Positions 24,825 to 32,465 of a stretch of 42,003 nt of DNA are shown one piece after another. The translations under genes and the position numbers were made by a program. The notes under the pieces were generated by a model. That model did no database searches, was not told the origin of the DNA, and saw only the letters and a list, made by a program, of their open reading frames with translations. Location: the NCBI GenBank assembly GCA_964458655.1, contig CAYWJT010000018.1, positions 1-42,003 on the forward strand. The letters are read 5' to 3'. The stretch comes from CAYWJT01 sp964458655 (lineage in GTDB: Bacteria > Acidobacteriota > Aminicenantia > Aminicenantales > Saccharicenantaceae). Positions within the stretch are counted from its first letter, which is position 1. Each line of letters opens with the position of its first letter.

Positions 24825-25790
24825 ATGGCTAAGCCAAAGTTCGCCGTCTATTGGGGCGCAAGCTGCGGTGGCTGCGAAATAGCCTTCCTCGACATCCGGG
24901 AGAAGATCCTGGATTTCGACGCCGCCGCGGACCTCGTCTTCTGCCCCTGCATAATGGACACCAAGTACAAGGACATCGAGGCCCTGCCCGAGGGCGGGAT
25001 CGACGTGACGCTGTTCAACGGCGGCATCCGCAACGAGGAGAACCTCCATATCGCCAGGCTGCTGCGCGAGAAATCCAAGGTCCTGGTCGCGTTCGGTTCC
25101 TGCGCCGTGGAGGGCTGCATCCCCGGGCTGGCCAACCTTACCACCAGGGAAGAGATCTTCGACTATGTTTACCGGCGCTCGCCTTCCGTCGAGCCGGGCA
25201 ACGCCGCCGTCCCTCAAACGGAGACGGCGACGCCAGCCGGCACTCTCAAGCTGCCTGAGGTATTCGAGGTCCTCAGACCGCTCGGTCACGTGGTCGATGT
25301 CGATTATTACATGCCCGGGTGCCCTCCCGTGGCCGAGCAGATATGGAAGGTCGCGGAAGCCGCCCTGACGGGGAATCTGCCGGCCAAGGGGTCGCTCGTG
25401 GGCGTGAACCCCAAGACGGTCTGCGACGAGTGCAAGAGGACAAAAGAAGAGAAGAGGGTCAAGGCCTTCCGTCGTCCTCACCTTATCGACCCCCGCGAGA
25501 TAGACCCGGACAAGTGCCTCTTGGAACAGGGGATAATCTGCAACGGGCCGGCCACCCACGCGGGATGCGGCGCCCTCTGCCCCCAGGTCAACCTGGGCTG
25601 CCGGGGCTGCTACGGGCCGGCTGAAGGCGTCCAGGACGCCGGGTCCAAGCTGGCCGGGGCGATAGCCTCGATTATCGACAGCAACGACCCTGAAGAGATC
25701 AAGGCCGTCGTGGACCAGATCGTCGACCCCGTGGGGACATTCTACCGATTCGGACTGGCGGGCTCTCTTGCCGGGAGGCGGCTGAGATGA
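24825..25790 (+). CDS. mvhG: Soluble [NiFe] hydrogenase small subunit (MvhG-like, group 3)
   Basis: A 321-residue small subunit of the F420-non-reducing/methyl-viologen-reducing hydrogenase type. Proximal cluster ligands are C14 and C17 (GASCGGCE), C93/C98 (GSCAVEGC) and C166 (MPGCPP). The C-terminal 110 residues carry nine or so more cysteines (TVCDECKR, DPDKCLLEQGIICNG, GCGALCPQVNLGCRGCYG), giving further [4Fe-4S] clusters for electron exit. No Tat signal is present, so it is cytoplasmic. Its stop overlaps the large subunit start by four bases. Electrons would leave toward MvhD and HdrA, encoded downstream in the same operon. Confidence 0.92.
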   Translation: MAKPKFAVYWGASCGGCEIAFLDIREKILDFDAAADLVFCPCIMDTKYKDIEALPEGGIDVTLFNGGIRNEENLHIARLLREKSKVLVAFGSCAVEGCIPGLANLTTREEIFDYVYRRSPSVEPGNAAVPQTETATPAGTLKLPEVFEVLRPLGHVVDVDYYMPGCPPVAEQIWKVAEAALTGNLPAKGSLVGVNPKTVCDECKRTKEEKRVKAFRRPHLIDPREIDPDKCLLEQGIICNGPATHAGCGALCPQVNLGCRGCYGPAEGVQDAGSKLAGAIASIIDSNDPEEIKAVVDQIVDPVGTFYRFGLAGSLAGRRLR

Positions 25791-27241
25791 GAACGATAAC
25801 CATCGACCCCATAACCCGTCTGGAAGGTCACGGCAAGATCTCCATATTCCTCGACGACGCAGGCAACGTGGCGGACGCCTATCTCCAGATCCCCGAGCTC
25901 CGGGGCTTCGAGAAATTCTGCGTCGGCCGGCCGGTCGAGGAGATGCCCCGCATCACGAGCCGCATCTGCGGCGTCTGCCCCGAGGCGCACTTGATGGCCT
26001 CGGCCAAGACCTGCGACGCGGTTTACCACGTCGAGCTGCCCCGCACGGCCAAGCTGCTGCGGGAGCTGCTCTACTCCATCTTTTACGTCACCGACCACGC
26101 CACCCATTTTTACGCCCTGGCCGGTCCGGACTTCATCATGGGGCCGGACGCGCCGGCGGCCCAGCGCAACATACTGGGCGTCATCCACAAGGTCGGCGTC
26201 GAGATCGGCCGCAAGGTCATCGAGATGCGGGGGGCCTGCCATGAGCTCATCAAGATGATGGGCGGCAAGTCCGTCCACCCGATCGGCGCCGTTCCCGGCG
26301 GGATGAGCAAGGGCCTGAACCGTGAAGAGAGGGACAAGGTCCTGGAAACCGGCCGGGCCGCCGTGGAATTCGGCAAGTTCTCCATCGGCCTGTTCAACCA
26401 GATCGTGCTGGGGAACCGGGAATATGTCGACCTCATCCTGAGCGACGGGTTCACGCACCGGACCTACAACATGGGGCTGGTCGACGAGCACAATCACGTC
26501 AACTTCTACGACGGCGATATCAGGGTGACCGGCCCGGACGGCGGCGAACTGGTCAAGTTCAAGCCGGCCGATTACCTCGACCACCTGGTCGAGCGGGTCG
26601 AGACATGGTCCTATCTCAAGTTCCCGATACTCCGCAAGGTCGGCTGGAAGGGCTTCATCGACGGGCCGGAAAGCGGCATATACAAGGCCACGCCTCTTTC
26701 CCGTCTGAATGTGTCCGACGGCATGGCCACGCCGCTGGCCAATGAAGAGCACGACCGGATGTACAAGACGCTGGGCGGCAAGCCGGTCCACCAGACCCTG
26801 GCGACGCACTGGGCGCGCTTGATCGAGCTGCTTTTCGCCGCCGAAAGATGGGTGGAACTGGCCTCCGACCCGGACATCACGGGTCCGGCCTACCGGGTCG
26901 TCCCCAAGAGCGACCCGAACGAGGGCGTCGGAGTCGTAGAGGCTCCCCGGGGCACTCTCTACCATCATTACAGGACCGACAAGCAGGGCCTCGTCCAGGA
27001 AGCCAACCTGATCGTCGGGACCACGAACAACAACGCCGCGATCAACCTGTCCATCAAGAAGGCCGCCCAGGCGGTCATCAAGAACGGCCACGTGAGCGAG
27101 GGGCTGTTGAACGTCGTCGAGATGGCCTTCCGGGCCTACGACCCCTGCTTCGGCTGCGCCACCCATGCTTTGGGCAAGGCCGCCATTTCCGTGCGCATAT
27201 TCGACCATGAGGGGAACGTCGTCCGTGAACTGAGGAGATGA
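25787..27241 (+). CDS. mvhA: Soluble [NiFe] hydrogenase large subunit (MvhA-like, group 3)
   Basis: Catalytic subunit of 484 residues. It has ITIDPITRLEGHGKI at the N terminus, the proximal NiFe pair C61/C64 (SRICGVCPEAH), and the distal pair C454/C457 (DPCFGCATH). After H460 there is a 24-residue tail, the usual peptide removed by a hydrogenase maturation protease, so the enzyme is predicted to be processed. No such protease and no hypA-F genes occur in the window. It pairs with the MvhG-like small subunit. Group 3c is favoured by the HdrABC/MvhD genes downstream, but a formal phylogeny would be needed to exclude 3a or 3b. Confidence 0.93.
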   Translation: MRTITIDPITRLEGHGKISIFLDDAGNVADAYLQIPELRGFEKFCVGRPVEEMPRITSRICGVCPEAHLMASAKTCDAVYHVELPRTAKLLRELLYSIFYVTDHATHFYALAGPDFIMGPDAPAAQRNILGVIHKVGVEIGRKVIEMRGACHELIKMMGGKSVHPIGAVPGGMSKGLNREERDKVLETGRAAVEFGKFSIGLFNQIVLGNREYVDLILSDGFTHRTYNMGLVDEHNHVNFYDGDIRVTGPDGGELVKFKPADYLDHLVERVETWSYLKFPILRKVGWKGFIDGPESGIYKATPLSRLNVSDGMATPLANEEHDRMYKTLGGKPVHQTLATHWARLIELLFAAERWVELASDPDITGPAYRVVPKSDPNEGVGVVEAPRGTLYHHYRTDKQGLVQEANLIVGTTNNNAAINLSIKKAAQAVIKNGHVSEGLLNVVEMAFRAYDPCFGCATHALGKAAISVRIFDHEGNVVRELRR

Positions 27242-27249
27242 CCGGGACA

Positions 27250-28695
27250 ATGAAAATTCTCGTTTTGAACAGCGGCAGCTCGTCGGTGAAGTTCCAGTTC
27301 ATGCGCATGGACGGGGAATCCGTCCTGGCCAAGGGCATAGTGGAGAAGATCGGCTCGAGCGACGCCATCGTCAACTACCAGCCGGCCGGCCGCGGCCGGA
27401 TGCGCGAGATCCGCGAGATCCTCAACCATAGCGTGGCCATCGAGACCGTCCTGAACCTGCTTCTCAGCCACCAGCACGGGGTCATCAAGGGCAAGGAAGA
27501 GATCGACGGGATCGGCCACCGCGTCGTCCACGGCGGGGAGGATTTTTCCGCCTCGGCCCTGGTCACAGAGGACGTCAAGGCCGCCATCCGGAAATGCATA
27601 CAGTTCGCGCCCCTGCATAACCCCGCCAACCTCAAGGGCATCGAGGCCTGCGAAATGCTCCTGCCCGGGGTGCCTCAGGTGGCCGTCTTCGACACCGCCT
27701 TTCACCAGACCATCCCGCCCAAGGCCTTCATCTACGGATTGCCGTACGCGCTGTACCGGAAACTGCGCATCCGCAGGTACGGCTTCCACGGCACTTCCCA
27801 CAGCTACGTCGCCCATCGGGCCGCCGAGATCCTCGGCAAGCCCATCGAGAAGCTCAACATGATCACCTGCCATCTGGGCAACGGGGCCAGCATCACGGCC
27901 GTGGCCGGCGGCAAATCCGTCGACACTTCCATGGGTTTCACCCCCCTGGAAGGTCTGGTCATGGGCACGCGCTGCGGCAGCATCGACCCGGCCCTCGTTC
28001 CGTACATCATGGAACGCGAGAAACTTGGGCCGAAAGAGGTCGATTCGATCCTGAACAAGAACAGCGGCATGCTGGGGCTGACGGAAACTTCCAACGACAT
28101 GCGCGAGATTGAGCAGGAAGCTGCCCAAGGCAGCGAGCGCCATAAGCTGGCCCTGGAGATCTACTGCCACACGGTCAAGAAGTTCATCGGGGCATACATG
28201 GCCGAGCTCGGCCGTCTGGACGCCGTGGTTTTCACCGGCGGCATAGGCGAGAACTCGCGCTTGGTGCGCCGGCTGTCCTGCGAGGGGCTGGAAGATTTCG
28301 GCATTGCGATCGACCAGGCCAAAAACGAGGCCAACGAACCCGTCATCAGCTCCGGCCGGGTCAAGGTCATGGTCGTGCCGACCAACGAGGAGCTGGCCAT
28401 AGCGCGGGACACCCAGCGGATCCTGTCCGAGGCCGGGACGAAGCCGGCGGCCGCCCCCGTCGGCCCGGAGTTGGCGCTCGATTTGAAATTCGAGCCCGCA
28501 GAGGTCGCGGAGCTGGTCCTGCTCTGGGCCGGGGACCGGCGCGCGAAGCCGGCCGTCCTGGCCGAGAAATGGGCCGAAAAGATAGGCCGGGCGGTCAATG
28601 AGGCCGACGTCATAAACGAGCTGAAAAGGCTGCATCTTATCCCGGTTCCGCAGGCCCGAGGCCGCGCAGGGTCGAAAGAGGGGAAAAAATCATGA
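27250..28695 (+). CDS. ackA: Acetate kinase with an extra C-terminal tail
   Basis: Acetate kinase (acetyl phosphate + ADP to acetate + ATP). The ATG at 27250 gives the standard start MKILVLNSGSSSVK, while an ATG four codons earlier overlaps the mvhA stop and is also possible. Catalytic residues lie in GHRVVHGGEDF (Arg), FDTAFHQT (Asp), RYGFHGTSH (His), GTRCGSIDP (Arg) and PTNEELAIARD (Glu). The core ends near residue 396, as in other acetate kinases, but about 85 more residues follow. These are a Pro/Ala linker and a helical segment (AEVAELVLLWAGDRRAKP, DVINELKRLHLIP) that I do not recognise. No phosphotransacetylase gene is nearby. Its place inside a hydrogenase operon is unusual. Confidence 0.93.
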   Translation: MKILVLNSGSSSVKFQFMRMDGESVLAKGIVEKIGSSDAIVNYQPAGRGRMREIREILNHSVAIETVLNLLLSHQHGVIKGKEEIDGIGHRVVHGGEDFSASALVTEDVKAAIRKCIQFAPLHNPANLKGIEACEMLLPGVPQVAVFDTAFHQTIPPKAFIYGLPYALYRKLRIRRYGFHGTSHSYVAHRAAEILGKPIEKLNMITCHLGNGASITAVAGGKSVDTSMGFTPLEGLVMGTRCGSIDPALVPYIMEREKLGPKEVDSILNKNSGMLGLTETSNDMREIEQEAAQGSERHKLALEIYCHTVKKFIGAYMAELGRLDAVVFTGGIGENSRLVRRLSCEGLEDFGIAIDQAKNEANEPVISSGRVKVMVVPTNEELAIARDTQRILSEAGTKPAAAPVGPELALDLKFEPAEVAELVLLWAGDRRAKPAVLAEKWAEKIGRAVNEADVINELKRLHLIPVPQARGRAGSKEGKKS

Positions 28696-29192
28696 ACGAC
28701 AAAATAAAACCGGAAGAGGCCGGCTGGCTGGTGGCGCTGGCCTGGCTCAGCGCCCTCGAGGAGACGGCCCGCGACTTCCACGGCACCAGGCCGGCGGTCT
28801 TCAGCTCCAGGGCTTACGAGCACTCCGTCCAGTATTATCTCCACATCCTCGGTGATGAATACGGCTTCAAGATAAAGAAGGCCGGGTCGATCCGGGAAGC
28901 GCTCGAAAGCTACATCCAGATCGGGGTCGCGGGCGGGCTGTTCCGGGACGCGAACTTCTTCGACCTGGCCGAGGTCAACCCCAACCATCTGGAGATCACG
29001 GTCCACGACTGCGTCTATCTGAAAAGCTGCCAGGCGCTCATCGAGCAGGGCTTTTCGGTCCGCGACCTGACCTGCGCCCGGATCGGCTGCTTCCGGGCGG
29101 CCGTCAAGTCCCTGGCCAACATCGATTGCGAATACAAGGTGACGTCTTTCAATATCGATGGAGACTGCAAAGGATATATAGAGAGGACTTGA
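28692..29192 (+). CDS. Cysteine-containing protein of unknown function in the hydrogenase operon
   Basis: A 166-residue soluble protein that I do not recognise. The N-terminal half is helical (GWLVALAWLSALEETARDFHG). The C-terminal half has six cysteines, C107, C113, C128, C133, C146 and C159, in DCVYLKSC, CARIGC, DCEYKV and DCKGYIE. The spacing and the closing pattern (Cys-x-Tyr-x-Val, then an acidic-Cys-x-Gly-Tyr-Ile) recall small-molecule-binding V4R-like domains, but the match is only impressionistic. Metal or cofactor binding is plausible. The start codon overlaps the ackA stop and the HEAT gene follows after one base, so it is a true operon member. Confidence 0.75.
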   Translation: MNDKIKPEEAGWLVALAWLSALEETARDFHGTRPAVFSSRAYEHSVQYYLHILGDEYGFKIKKAGSIREALESYIQIGVAGGLFRDANFFDLAEVNPNHLEITVHDCVYLKSCQALIEQGFSVRDLTCARIGCFRAAVKSLANIDCEYKVTSFNIDGDCKGYIERT

Positions 29193-29193
29193 A

Positions 29194-31041
29194 GTGAACC
29201 CGGCCACCGATTCCGCGGCCAGACTGCTCCGGGTCGTCAGGGAGAGCGAGGACGCCTCCGTGGTCCGGGCGGCCCTCATGCAGCTGGGCTACGGAAAAGA
29301 GAAGGCCATATATCCGGTCCTGGTCGAGAAGCTCGACGACCCCAATCCCAGCGTCCAGCACGCGGCCGTCGTCGCCCTGGGCAGGCACGGCCGGACGGAA
29401 GCCATTGAAGAGCTGACCAAGCCCAAGATCCTCCAGTCCCCCTACCATCAGGTCCGCTGGGCGGCGGTGACGGCCATCGGCCGCCTGGGGGACCACCGGG
29501 TCATAGACTATCTGCTTCGGGCCGCTGAGGACCCGGAATGGATCGTGCGCACGGCCGCCATCACCGAGCTGATGGCCAAGATCAGGGACATCATAGCCCG
29601 CAAGGACTTCAAGATGGCCAGGATCCTGGTCTACATGTTCTCTTTGAACAACGAGGAGGTCGTCAGCCTGGCGGCGGAAGGCCTTTTGGAAATGGCGGCG
29701 TCGTGCGGGACGCCTTGCGTCTGCCTGCTCCATGAGGCTCTTCGCAATCCCCTGCACCGGATCCGGGCCCAGTCGGCCAGGGTCCTGGGCCGGATGAAGT
29801 CCAGGAATTCGGTTCCTTTCCTGCTGGAGATACTGGAGGACGAGGAAGCCGACGTCAGGGCGGCCGCGGTCGAAGCGCTCGGCGCTATCAAAGACCCGGT
29901 CGCCATAGAACCGTTGGTCCAGATGGTCCAGGACAACGTCGAGGTGGTACGGGATAAGGCGGTCGCCGCGCTGGCCGGTTTCGGCCAGGCGGCCACTTCG
30001 TCCCTGGTCGGCGCCCTTATGCGGGAGAGGGATAAGTTCGCCCTGAAGGCCTTTCTCAAGTGCCTCGGCCTCATCGGCGACCCCAAGTCGGTGCCGGCGC
30101 TGATACAACATCTGCGCAGCAGCTATTTCGTGGTCAGACAGTCCGCGTTCGAGGCCTTGGTGCGTTTCGGGCGCCGGGTGGTCGAACCGCTGCTGGCGAC
30201 CCTGACCTACAACACGTCCGATATCAAAATGCTGCTAAAAGACGCCTGCGACAGTGAGCACCCTGAGCTCCAGGTCCGGGCCGTAAGCGCCCTGGGCGGG
30301 CTTGAGGACCATCGGGCGGTGGGCGTCCTCAAGGAGCAGGTTGATACCGGGACGCCGGAAGTGCAGGAGGCCGCCTCCAAAGCCTTGTTCCGGATCGGTT
30401 GCGCGGCCTGGGGCCGTTCTTCGGCGCTCAGGGTCCTGGCGGAGGTCGGCGACGCCTCCATCGTCCGACGCATCCTGCCTTCGCTCCGGGACGATTCGGA
30501 CAACGTCCGCTTCGAGGCCGTCAGGGCCCTGGGTCGGCTCGGCGGCCAGGAGGCCGTCCGTCACCTCATCCGGATGGCCCTGAAGGACCGCTGCGATTTC
30601 ATCCGGAGGGAAGCCGTCAGCATGTTGAGGACCGCAGGCCAGGGCCGGCCCGAGGTCCTGACTACGGCCCGCCGCGGCCTGCGGGACCCGTCAAGGGAAG
30701 TGAGGGTCGAGTGCGCCCGTTTGCTGGGGCGCTATCAAGACATGGGATGCATCAATCCGCTCCTCAAGGCCATGGCCGACCCTCACTGGAGCGTCAGGGA
30801 GAGCGCCGAGGTCGCTTTGCTGAATTTCGGCCGGGACGCCGCCGGCCATCTGATCGAGGCCCTCAAGAGCCCGTCCTGGACGACGCGCTTCAGGGCGGCC
30901 AGGCTGCTCGGCGAGATCGGGGACGACGAGGCCGTCCGAGCTCTGCAGCAAGCCCTACTCAGACGGAGGGAAAGAAAGGACGTCAAAGAGGTCATCGAAA
31001 GTTCTTTAAGGAGGTTGGCAGGAACAGCGAAGCCGGAGTGA
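29194..31041 (+). CDS. HEAT-repeat (PBS lyase-type) protein
   Basis: A 615-residue solenoid of about seventeen HEAT/PBS-lyase repeats from end to end. Each unit has the form D-x-x-x-V-R-x-A-A-V-x-A-L-G-x-x-x-D (for example VRWAAVTAIGRLGDHRVIDYLL and VRFEAVRALGRLGGQEAVRHLI, key parts VRWAAVTAIGRLGD and VRFEAVRALGRLGG). It starts with GTG at 29194, preceded by GAGAGG. No signal peptide or cofactor motif is seen. Such solenoids are protein-binding scaffolds. Placed between the hydrogenase/AckA genes and the hdr genes, this one may hold the enzyme assembly together or help its maturation (inference). Confidence 0.87.
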   Translation: MNPATDSAARLLRVVRESEDASVVRAALMQLGYGKEKAIYPVLVEKLDDPNPSVQHAAVVALGRHGRTEAIEELTKPKILQSPYHQVRWAAVTAIGRLGDHRVIDYLLRAAEDPEWIVRTAAITELMAKIRDIIARKDFKMARILVYMFSLNNEEVVSLAAEGLLEMAASCGTPCVCLLHEALRNPLHRIRAQSARVLGRMKSRNSVPFLLEILEDEEADVRAAAVEALGAIKDPVAIEPLVQMVQDNVEVVRDKAVAALAGFGQAATSSLVGALMRERDKFALKAFLKCLGLIGDPKSVPALIQHLRSSYFVVRQSAFEALVRFGRRVVEPLLATLTYNTSDIKMLLKDACDSEHPELQVRAVSALGGLEDHRAVGVLKEQVDTGTPEVQEAASKALFRIGCAAWGRSSALRVLAEVGDASIVRRILPSLRDDSDNVRFEAVRALGRLGGQEAVRHLIRMALKDRCDFIRREAVSMLRTAGQGRPEVLTTARRGLRDPSREVRVECARLLGRYQDMGCINPLLKAMADPHWSVRESAEVALLNFGRDAAGHLIEALKSPSWTTRFRAARLLGEIGDDEAVRALQQALLRRRERKDVKEVIESSLRRLAGTAKPE

Positions 31042-31054
31042 CCCGCTTTAAGCA

Positions 31055-31072
31055 ATCATAATATTTTATGAT
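31055..31072. promoter_or_regulatory. AT-rich palindrome upstream of hdrC
   Basis: ATCATAA-TATT-TTATGAT is a perfect 7-base inverted repeat with a 4-base centre in the only sizeable gap (72 bases) within the long operon. It could be an operator, an internal promoter -10 region, or a small hairpin. No clear -35 box is present. Confidence 0.4.
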
Positions 31073-31113
31073 CTATTACCGAGCGGGAACGAGCCCCGAA
31101 GCAAGGAGCAAGC

Positions 31114-31521
31114 ATGAGGGTCAAGCTCAAATCCGGCCGCGACCGGCTCAAGTTCATCGAGAGGATCGAGGAGCTCTCGGGCGAGAACGTCTTCGCCTGC
31201 TACCAGTGCGGGCGGTGTTCCGCGGGATGCCCCGTCGCCTCGGAGATGGACCTGCTGCCGAACCAGATCATCCGCCTCGTCCAGATGGGGCTGGACGAGG
31301 AGGTCCTACGTTCCAGGACGCTGTTCCTGTGCGCCTCCTGTTTCACCTGCCAGTCGAGATGCCCCAAGGGCATCGACATCGCCCGGGTCATGGAGGCCGT
31401 CCGTTATCTTCTCGACCCCAAGGGCAAAGACGCTTTCGGACCGAACGACGTGCCGCCTGAAACGGCCAAAGACCTGCCCCAGCAGGTGTTGGTCTCCGTT
31501 TTCCGGAAATTCGCGAAATAG
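31114..31521 (+). CDS. hdrC: Heterodisulfide reductase subunit C-like ferredoxin protein
   Basis: A 135-residue HdrC-type protein with two [4Fe-4S] clusters, ligands C29/C32/C35/C39 (CYQCGRCSAGCP) and C73/C76/C79/C83 (CASCFTCQSRCP). The flanking helices IRLVQMGLDEEVL and GIDIARVMEAVRYLL are family-typical. It links HdrA with HdrB in HdrABC complexes. An AAGGAGC ribosome site precedes the ATG. HdrB starts 11 bases later. Confidence 0.92.
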   Translation: MRVKLKSGRDRLKFIERIEELSGENVFACYQCGRCSAGCPVASEMDLLPNQIIRLVQMGLDEEVLRSRTLFLCASCFTCQSRCPKGIDIARVMEAVRYLLDPKGKDAFGPNDVPPETAKDLPQQVLVSVFRKFAK

Positions 31522-31532
31522 GGGCGAGGACC

Positions 31533-32465
31533 ATGAAGCTTCATTACTACCCGGGATGCACGCTGAAGCAGAAGACGACCGCTCTGGACATAACCACGCG
31601 GGAGGCCATGAACAAGTTCGGGGTCGAGTTGGTCGAACCAGAGGGCTGGACCTGCTGCGGCGCCGAATACCCCCTGACAGAGGAAAAGATCGTCGGCCTG
31701 GCCGCCCCCATCCGGACCCTGCGGCAGGTCAGGGACGAAGGGGGGGATATCCTGGTGACGACCTGTTCCTTCTGCTTCGCCGTCTTGAAGCGGGCCAACA
31801 AGGCCGTTATCGAAGACCCGCTGAAAAGGAAGAGGGTCAACGCCTATCTGCATGACGACATCAAGATCGAGCCCTGGACCAAAGAGAGGACGACCGGCTT
31901 CCGGGACTATAACGGCGAGGTCCAGGTCCTTCATTTGCTAGAGTACCTGCGCGACAGGCTGGGCTACGCGAAGATCCGGTCCGCCTTGAAAAGGGACCTC
32001 CGGGGGCTGGCCGTTGCGCCCTATTACGGCTGCCGTCTCCTCCGCCCCCAAAAGGACCTGGCCGTCGACAATCCCGACGCACCTCATCTGTTCGAGGATT
32101 TCCTGCAAGCGGTGGGCTGCGCCCCTGTCGATTATCCCTTCAGACAGGAGTGCTGCGGCTCGTATCTTTCCGTTTCGCTTCCCGACGCCGCCACCGAAGC
32201 GTCCTACATGGTCCTGCGGTCCGCCCGGCTGAACGGGGCCCGGGCCCTGGCCGTGACCTGCCCGCTCTGTTTCTACAACCTGGACCACCGCCAGGAGGCC
32301 GTTCGGGAAGCGCACCCGGATTTCCCCGGTCTGCCCGTCGTCTTCTTCACCCAACTGCTGGCCTGGGCCCTGGGGGTCGACAGGTCCCTGCTCGGCCTCG
32401 GGGAGCACCGCGTTCCGGCCGGCGATGTCTTTGAGGAAAATCCCTTTGCCGAGGTTAGATCATGA
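31533..32465 (+). CDS. hdrB: Heterodisulfide reductase subunit B-like protein (two CCG domains)
   Basis: A 310-residue HdrB-type catalytic subunit. It carries two cysteine-rich CCG domains. The first has C9 (YYPGCTLK), C41/C42 (WTCCGAEYPL) and C78/C81 (TCSFC). The second has PYYGCRLLRP, QECCGSYLS and TCPLC. Both are complete, so both noncubane [4Fe-4S] clusters seen in methanogen HdrB are expected. In methanogens this subunit reduces CoM-S-S-CoB. A bacterium lacks those coenzymes, so here it should pass electrons to another acceptor, possibly through the FrdAB-like pair downstream. Confidence 0.92.
   Translation: MKLHYYPGCTLKQKTTALDITTREAMNKFGVELVEPEGWTCCGAEYPLTEEKIVGLAAPIRTLRQVRDEGGDILVTTCSFCFAVLKRANKAVIEDPLKRKRVNAYLHDDIKIEPWTKERTTGFRDYNGEVQVLHLLEYLRDRLGYAKIRSALKRDLRGLAVAPYYGCRLLRPQKDLAVDNPDAPHLFEDFLQAVGCAPVDYPFRQECCGSYLSVSLPDAATEASYMVLRSARLNGARALAVTCPLCFYNLDHRQEAVREAHPDFPGLPVVFFTQLLAWALGVDRSLLGLGEHRVPAGDVFEENPFAEVRS

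Noticed and set aside
25742..27250. A 502-codon minus-strand open frame opposite mvhA
   Set aside because: It is the antisense shadow of a hydrogenase large subunit with all NiFe ligands. Composition is low-complexity (Asp, Val, Gly, His) and it has no ribosome site.
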